Shown here piece after piece: positions 59,929-64,000 of a DNA stretch of 64,000 nucleotides. Position 1 is the stretch's first letter; every line of letters begins with the position of its first letter. This DNA comes from Pantoea sp. Ap-967 (GTDB lineage: Bacteria; Pseudomonadota; Gammaproteobacteria; Pseudomonadales; Pseudomonadaceae), in the NCBI RefSeq assembly GCF_011752565.1, contig NZ_VWXK01000013.1, positions 103,023 to 167,022 on the forward strand. Direction: 5' to 3'. The notes below the pieces were generated by a model. The model was not told where the DNA came from and made no database searches. It saw nothing but the letters and a program-made list of their open reading frames with translations. Made by a program: the position numbers and the translations under genes.

Positions 59929-61173
59929 TTAGCGAAGGGCTTTCACATCGCTGGCGCTGACCGCACTGCCCTGGTTACCCCAGCTGGTGCGAATGAAATT
60001 CACCACATCCGCCACTTCCTGGTCGCTCAAGCGCCAGCCGAACGCCGGCATGGTGAAGTTCGACGGTGCACTGTGGGTGGCCGGCACCGTGCCACCCGCC
60101 AACACCACATGGATCAGCGAGGTGGCATCCGCCGTCTGCACCACCGGGTTGCCGGCCAGCGCCGGGAACACCCGGGTGTAACCATGGCCATCGGTACGGT
60201 GGCAGGCGGCGCAGTTGTCGACATACACCGACGCGCCGGCCTTGCTGTCGTCGCCGCGCCACAGGGCATCGGCCACTTGCTGGTCGTAGGCATGCGGCTT
60301 GTCGTCCGGGTTGCTCGGCGGCAAGGTTTTCAGGTAGCGGGCGATGGCCGTGAGGTCGGCGTCGTTCAGGTGCTGCAGGCTGTGCTCCACCACATCGCTC
60401 ATGCCGCCGAATACCGCGCTGCGGTCACTGCGCCCGGTCTTGAGGAACTGCACCAATTGCGCCTCGCTCCAGCTCCCCAGGCCGTCCTTGTGGTCGCCAC
60501 GCAGGCTCTTGGCGATCCAGCCTTCCAGCGGCGCACTGCCGGCCAGAAACTGCGCGCCATCCTGCGGGTTCAGGGCTTTTTCCTGCATGGTCAGCGCCCG
60601 CGGCGTATGGCAGGCCCCGCAATGGCCCAGGCCTTCGACCAGGTAGGCGCCGCGGCTGACCACCGGGTCCGCCCCGGCCTGGGGTTGCCAGGCCTTCGCC
60701 TCGGGGGAGAACAGCCCGCGCCAGATCGACAGCGGCCAGCGCATGCTCAATGGCCAGGGAATGTCGCTGGCCTTGTTCGGCTGCGCCACCGGCTGCACGC
60801 CCTGCATGAAATAGGCGTACAGCGCCTGCATGTCCTCGTCGCTGACGCGGGCATAGGACGGGTACGGCATGGCCGGGTACAGCGTGCTGCCGTCCCGGGC
60901 GATGCCTTTGCGCACCGCCTGGTCGAACTCGGCGAAGCTGTATTGGCCGATGCCGCTGGCATCGGGCGTGATGTTGGTGGAGTACAGCGTGCCAATGGGC
61001 GTTTCCATCGGCAGGCCACCGGCAAACGGCTGGCCACCCTTGGCGGTGTGGCAAGCCACGCAGTCACCGGCGCGGGCCAGGTACTCGCCCTTGCTCACCA
61101 GGGCATCGTCGGCGTGGGCAGTGGTGCTGGCACCCAGCAGCAAGGTGGCGATCAACAGGTTTCTCATGGTCAT
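59929..61173 (-). CDS. gluconate 2-dehydrogenase cytochrome c subunit (triheme)
   Basis: A 414-residue exported cytochrome. Signal peptide residues 1-21 (TTAHA, then DDALV). Three CxxCH heme sites: C38-C41-H42, C185-C188-H189 and C321-C324-H325. Such triheme subunits pass electrons from FAD sugar-acid or alcohol dehydrogenases to ubiquinone at the periplasmic face. GAGGAGC precedes the ATG, which lies 6 bp past the GMC stop. Third gene of the operon. Confidence 0.9.
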   Translation of the reverse strand: MTMRNLLIATLLLGASTTAHADDALVSKGEYLARAGDCVACHTAKGGQPFAGGLPMETPIGTLYSTNITPDASGIGQYSFAEFDQAVRKGIARDGSTLYPAMPYPSYARVSDEDMQALYAYFMQGVQPVAQPNKASDIPWPLSMRWPLSIWRGLFSPEAKAWQPQAGADPVVSRGAYLVEGLGHCGACHTPRALTMQEKALNPQDGAQFLAGSAPLEGWIAKSLRGDHKDGLGSWSEAQLVQFLKTGRSDRSAVFGGMSDVVEHSLQHLNDADLTAIARYLKTLPPSNPDDKPHAYDQQVADALWRGDDSKAGASVYVDNCAACHRTDGHGYTRVFPALAGNPVVQTADATSLIHVVLAGGTVPATHSAPSNFTMPAFGWRLSDQEVADVVNFIRTSWGNQGSAVSASDVKALR

Positions 61174-61179
61174 CGCTCC

Positions 61180-62964
61180 TCAAGCCTGAACCAGCGGGCC
61201 GGGGTTTTTCAGGTACTGCTCGCGGATCGCCCGCGCCGACCAGTAGGTCAGTGCCGCCACCAGGCCTGTCGGGTTGTAGCCCAGGCCCTGGGGGAACGCT
61301 GAAGCGCCTGGCACGAACACGTTGTGCACGTCCCAGCTCTGCAGGTAGCGGTTCAGCGCGCTGGTGTTGGGGTCGGTGCCCATGATCGCGCCACCGTTGA
61401 GGTGGGTGGTTTGATAGTTGGCGGTGTTGAAGTGTTCCTTGACCTTCTTGCCGAGGATGGCGATGGACTTGGGGTTCATCGCCTGGGCGATCTTGCTGAG
61501 CTTGTCGACCATGAACTGGTTCATCTTGATGTCGTTTTCCTGCCAGTCGAAGGTCATGCGCAGCAGCGGCTGGCCGTAGGCGTCGCGGTAGGTGGGGTCG
61601 AGGTCCAGGTAGTTGCCGCGGTACGACTGGTGCGCGCCGTGGGCATCCATCGACACCTGGTGGGTGTAGTAGTCGGCAGCGGCCTTCTTCCACGCACTGC
61701 CCCAGGCCGGGTTGCCTGCAGGCACGCCAGCCCCGGCGATCGGCCGGCTGCCGGCCTGGTTCACCCACATCGGCGAGCCGCCAACGAAACCATGCGGGCC
61801 ATGGTCGAAGTTGTCGGCGTTGAAGTCATCGATGGCCACACCGTTACCGCCGGCGCCGATGAAGTTGTTGGTATGGGTGCCCTTGTCGAAGAACGCCTTG
61901 ACCGTGCCCATGTTCTGGTAGGCGAAGTTGCGCCCGACCACGCCTTCGTTCTTGATCGGGTCGTAGGGCTTGCCGATGCCCGACAGCAGCATCAGCCGCA
62001 CGTTGTTGAACTGGAAGGCGGCGAGAATGACGATATCCGCTGGCTGCTCGAACTCACGCCCCTGGGCGTCGACGTAGGTCACGCCGGTGGCCTTGCGCTT
62101 GCTGTCGTCCAGGTTCACCCGCAGCACATGGGCATTGGCACGCAGTTCGAAATTCGCCACCTGGCGCAGCGCCGGCAGAATGTTCACGTTCGGCGAGGCC
62201 TTGGAGTACATGTAGCACACGTAGCCGCTGCAGAACCCGCAGAAGTTGCACGGCCCCATCTGCGCGCCGTAAGGGTTGGTGTAGGGGCCCGAGGTGTTGG
62301 CCGACGGCAGGTTGTAGGGCTTGTAGCCCAGGCTTGCGGCAGCTTTTTCGAACAACTTGGCCGACACCACGTTCTTTTGCGACGCCAGTGGGAACGGGTT
62401 AGAGCGGTCGGGCGCGTAGGGGTTGCCGCCCTTCCCTTCGCCCACCCGCGTGCCGTTGACCGTCCAGGCCTGGCCGGAGGTGCCGAACACCTTCTCGGCA
62501 AAGTCGAAATGCGGTTCCAGTTCCTCGTAGCTCACGCCGAAGTCCTGAATGGTCATGCCCTCAGGAATGAAGCGCTTGCCGTAGCGTTCTTCGTAATGGC
62601 TGCGCATGCGCAGCTCCATCGGGTCTACCCGAAAGTGCACGCCCGACCAGTGCAGCCCTGCCCCCCCGACACCCTTGCCGGGCAGGAAGGCGCCAAGCTG
62701 GCGGTTGGGCAGCGCGACATCATTGACGCTGTGGCGAATGGTGACGGTTTCCTTCGAAACATCGACGAACAGTTTCTTGCGAATGCTGTAGGTCAGCTCG
62801 TCGATCACCTGGGGGTAGCTGCCGTCGGGATAGGTGTCCTGCATCGGCCCGCGTTCCAGCGCTACCACCTGCAGCCCAGCCTCGGTCAATTCCTTGGCCA
62901 TGATCGCGCCGGCCCAGCCGAAGCCGACGATCACCGCGTCGACCTTTTTCATTGCATTGGCCAT
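61180..62964 (-). CDS. gluconate 2-dehydrogenase FAD subunit (GMC oxidoreductase)
   Basis: A 594-residue GMC-family flavoprotein: VDAVIVGFGWAGAIMAKEL with G14/G16/G19 binding FAD, GKGVGGAGLHWSGVHFRVDP, the cysteine-rich CNFCGFCSGYVC (near residue 244) and the C-terminal FPQGLGYNPTGLVAAL. It oxidises gluconate to 2-ketogluconate in the periplasm; the folded complex is probably exported with the Tat signal of the small subunit. The C-x2-C-x3-C stretch may hold an iron-sulfur cluster, as reported for related dehydrogenases. Confidence 0.9.
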   Translation of the reverse strand: MANAMKKVDAVIVGFGWAGAIMAKELTEAGLQVVALERGPMQDTYPDGSYPQVIDELTYSIRKKLFVDVSKETVTIRHSVNDVALPNRQLGAFLPGKGVGGAGLHWSGVHFRVDPMELRMRSHYEERYGKRFIPEGMTIQDFGVSYEELEPHFDFAEKVFGTSGQAWTVNGTRVGEGKGGNPYAPDRSNPFPLASQKNVVSAKLFEKAAASLGYKPYNLPSANTSGPYTNPYGAQMGPCNFCGFCSGYVCYMYSKASPNVNILPALRQVANFELRANAHVLRVNLDDSKRKATGVTYVDAQGREFEQPADIVILAAFQFNNVRLMLLSGIGKPYDPIKNEGVVGRNFAYQNMGTVKAFFDKGTHTNNFIGAGGNGVAIDDFNADNFDHGPHGFVGGSPMWVNQAGSRPIAGAGVPAGNPAWGSAWKKAAADYYTHQVSMDAHGAHQSYRGNYLDLDPTYRDAYGQPLLRMTFDWQENDIKMNQFMVDKLSKIAQAMNPKSIAILGKKVKEHFNTANYQTTHLNGGAIMGTDPNTSALNRYLQSWDVHNVFVPGASAFPQGLGYNPTGLVAALTYWSARAIREQYLKNPGPLVQA

Positions 62965-62967
62965 GCC

Positions 62968-63702
62968 TTACGCCCTCTCGCCACGAATCGATACTGCCGA
63001 GAACGGGTATGGCTCGTTGCGCTCCACCCAATCCATGAAATCTGCCCGCGCGCCGGGGAAGCCGATTTGCGTCCAGCCCACCATGCCCCTGTTGCCCCCG
63101 TGAATCGGGTCGCAGAAGAAGCCTTCGCGGGTGTTTTGCAGCAACAGGCTGAAAAAGGTCTTGGCCGGCAACTGGTCGAAAACGATCTCCCCGGCTTCGA
63201 TCTTGCCGAGAACCTTGTCTCGGGTAGCGCTGTCTTGCTCGGCAAAGGTTTTGCCGCTGGCGTTCTTGCACCAGGCGTCGGTGGCAGCAATTCCCAGGCG
63301 GTAGATTTGCTGCGGGGTGAGTTGCAGCTGGTAGCCCAGCTCAGGCGCGGCATCGGCCTTGAAGGGGCCTTGCATGTACCACTGGGCGCCCGTGGCATAC
63401 GGGGTGTTCATCTGGCGGTCGATGAATTCGCCAGCCCCGGCTTCCAGGGCGCCAGGGCCAAGTTCATCGGCGGGGATGAGACGCGACACGGCCGCTTGCA
63501 CGAAGGCCCATTCCTCGGCGGTGAAGAAGGTCGGCTGGTAGTGGCTGGCGGGCGGCGTGGCCGGCACCTTGGGCTCGCGAACCGGGTCTGCCAGCAGTTG
63601 GCCGGCACCCAGGCCGGTGCTGGCCACGGTGACCACCGGGATCAGGGTCAGGGTTTTGCGCAGGAAGTCCCGGCGTGGGTTGTCGGGGGCATGGTCAGCC
63701 AT
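62968..63702 (-). CDS. gluconate 2-dehydrogenase subunit 3 (gamma, Tat-exported)
   Basis: A 244-residue small subunit with a twin-arginine signal: NPRRDFLRKTLTLIPVVTVAST near residues 7-28. The DUF3/Gluconate_2-dh3 body includes FFTAEEWAFVQAAVSRLIPADELGPGALEAG and GGNRGMVGWTQIGFPG. The ATG at 63702 has GAGGA upstream; the frame is open to 63747. First gene of the operon, downstream of a PtxS operator. Folding together with the FAD subunit before Tat export is the known pattern. Confidence 0.88.
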   Translation of the reverse strand: MADHAPDNPRRDFLRKTLTLIPVVTVASTGLGAGQLLADPVREPKVPATPPASHYQPTFFTAEEWAFVQAAVSRLIPADELGPGALEAGAGEFIDRQMNTPYATGAQWYMQGPFKADAAPELGYQLQLTPQQIYRLGIAATDAWCKNASGKTFAEQDSATRDKVLGKIEAGEIVFDQLPAKTFFSLLLQNTREGFFCDPIHGGNRGMVGWTQIGFPGARADFMDWVERNEPYPFSAVSIRGERA

Positions 63703-63802
63703 TGTGGGGTCCTCATCAGCAAGGGGGCGGCCTTGAAATTGCGCCATCTGGTGTCCGGTCGGGCCGGAAAAGCCGCGTAATCTAGCCGGTTTTGCAATGC
63801 TT

Positions 63803-63816
63803 TGAAACCGGTTTCA
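63803..63816. promoter_or_regulatory. PtxS operator at gluconate dehydrogenase operon
   Basis: TGAAACCGGTTTCA, 101 bp upstream of the subunit 3 ATG, identical to the sites at 58562 and 59677. It places the dehydrogenase under PtxS with its product as inducer. Confidence 0.9.
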
Positions 63817-63984
63817 TCGCCTGCGGCATTCTGGACCTGGAACAAATCGTAATTATCTGATTTAACCGGAAACCCTGTAGGAGATCACCCAGCCCTCTTG
63901 GGGCTGCGCTGTCGCGCAGCAAACATGATGGTGCACGACTTCATATCTGCGTTGGCGCTGACATTTTGCAAAAGAAAAGGCGTC

Positions 63985-64000
63985 TGGCCCGTTAGGGCCA
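63985..64000 (-). terminator. possible terminator at right edge
   Basis: TGGCCC-GTTA-GGGCCA is a 6-bp stem at the window end. On the minus strand it is followed by GACGCCTTTTCTTTT, a weak T tract, so it may end a gene coming from the right. A second hairpin (GCTGCGC-TGTC-GCGCAGC) is at 63903-63920. No gene is seen in 63820-64000. Confidence 0.4.

Noticed and set aside
61324..63780. 818-residue plus-strand frame opposite the gluconate dehydrogenase genes
   Set aside because: It spans two convincing genes on the other strand, with Val/His/Gln-rich shadow composition and no ribosome site.

Overview
The window reads as chromosomal DNA of a fluorescent pseudomonad, most likely the Pseudomonas putida group. 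The evidence is GC-rich coding, two families of short palindromic REP/REPIN repeats between genes, a complete ptxS-kgu-gluconate dehydrogenase block, and dense LysR, MFS and efflux content. No rRNA, tRNA, CRISPR array, origin or prophage was seen. This is a species-group inference from gene content, not a measured identity.

Layout. (1) 1-13.2 kb is accessory and partly decaying. It holds the end of an MHS-type transporter, an RbsD/FucU-fold protein, an alpha/beta hydrolase and an OprB porin, followed by two unknown small proteins. Next comes an IS5-family element beside a deleted hemB fragment, then a LysR start joined to an alcohol dehydrogenase end. A DapA-like enzyme, two tandem RraA-family proteins, a LysR regulator and a hydrolase follow, ending with a twice-deleted MHS transporter. 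(2) 13.2-18.1 kb carries a zinc alcohol dehydrogenase, a ferric-reductase-like membrane protein and a large periplasmic M16 protease. (3) 18.2-28.6 kb is a homoprotocatechuate meta-cleavage cluster: a Bcr/CflA transporter, hpaR, hpaA, then hpaG1-G2-E-D-F-X-H-I. The hydroxylase genes hpaBC are not present. (4) 28.8-36.8 kb is an uncharacterised catabolic cluster: MFS, FAD amine-oxidase-like enzyme and LysR on one strand; MHS transporter, class II aldolase, 2-hydroxyacid dehydrogenase and a histone-deacetylase-like amidohydrolase on the other. (5) 36.8-38.1 kb is a small cassette: two ~240-bp REP-like elements in opposite orientation enclose a strongly folded noncoding segment and two tiny overlapping genes. 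(6) 38.1-43.0 kb is an EmrAB/NodT drug efflux operon with a divergent TetR regulator. (7) 43.2-54.4 kb carries a thymidylate-kinase-like protein, a bacteriophytochrome, an APC permease, diaminopropionate ammonia-lyase, an M20 amidohydrolase, an AsnC regulator, an MFS transporter and an SDR reductase. (8) 54.5-63.7 kb handles gluconate and 2-ketogluconate: kguE-K-T-D, ptxS and a three-subunit gluconate 2-dehydrogenase, with three identical PtxS operators.

How the parts work together. In the hpa block, HpaD opens the ring of 3,4-dihydroxyphenylacetate; HpaE, HpaF, HpaG, HpaH and HpaI then take it to succinate semialdehyde and pyruvate. In the last block the membrane/periplasmic dehydrogenase makes 2-ketogluconate, KguT imports it, KguK phosphorylates it and KguD reduces it to 6-phosphogluconate, all under PtxS. 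The most unusual sequence structures are the 37-kb cassette, a 20-bp motif shared by two hpa-region promoters, and the run of genes with large internal deletions in the first 13 kb.
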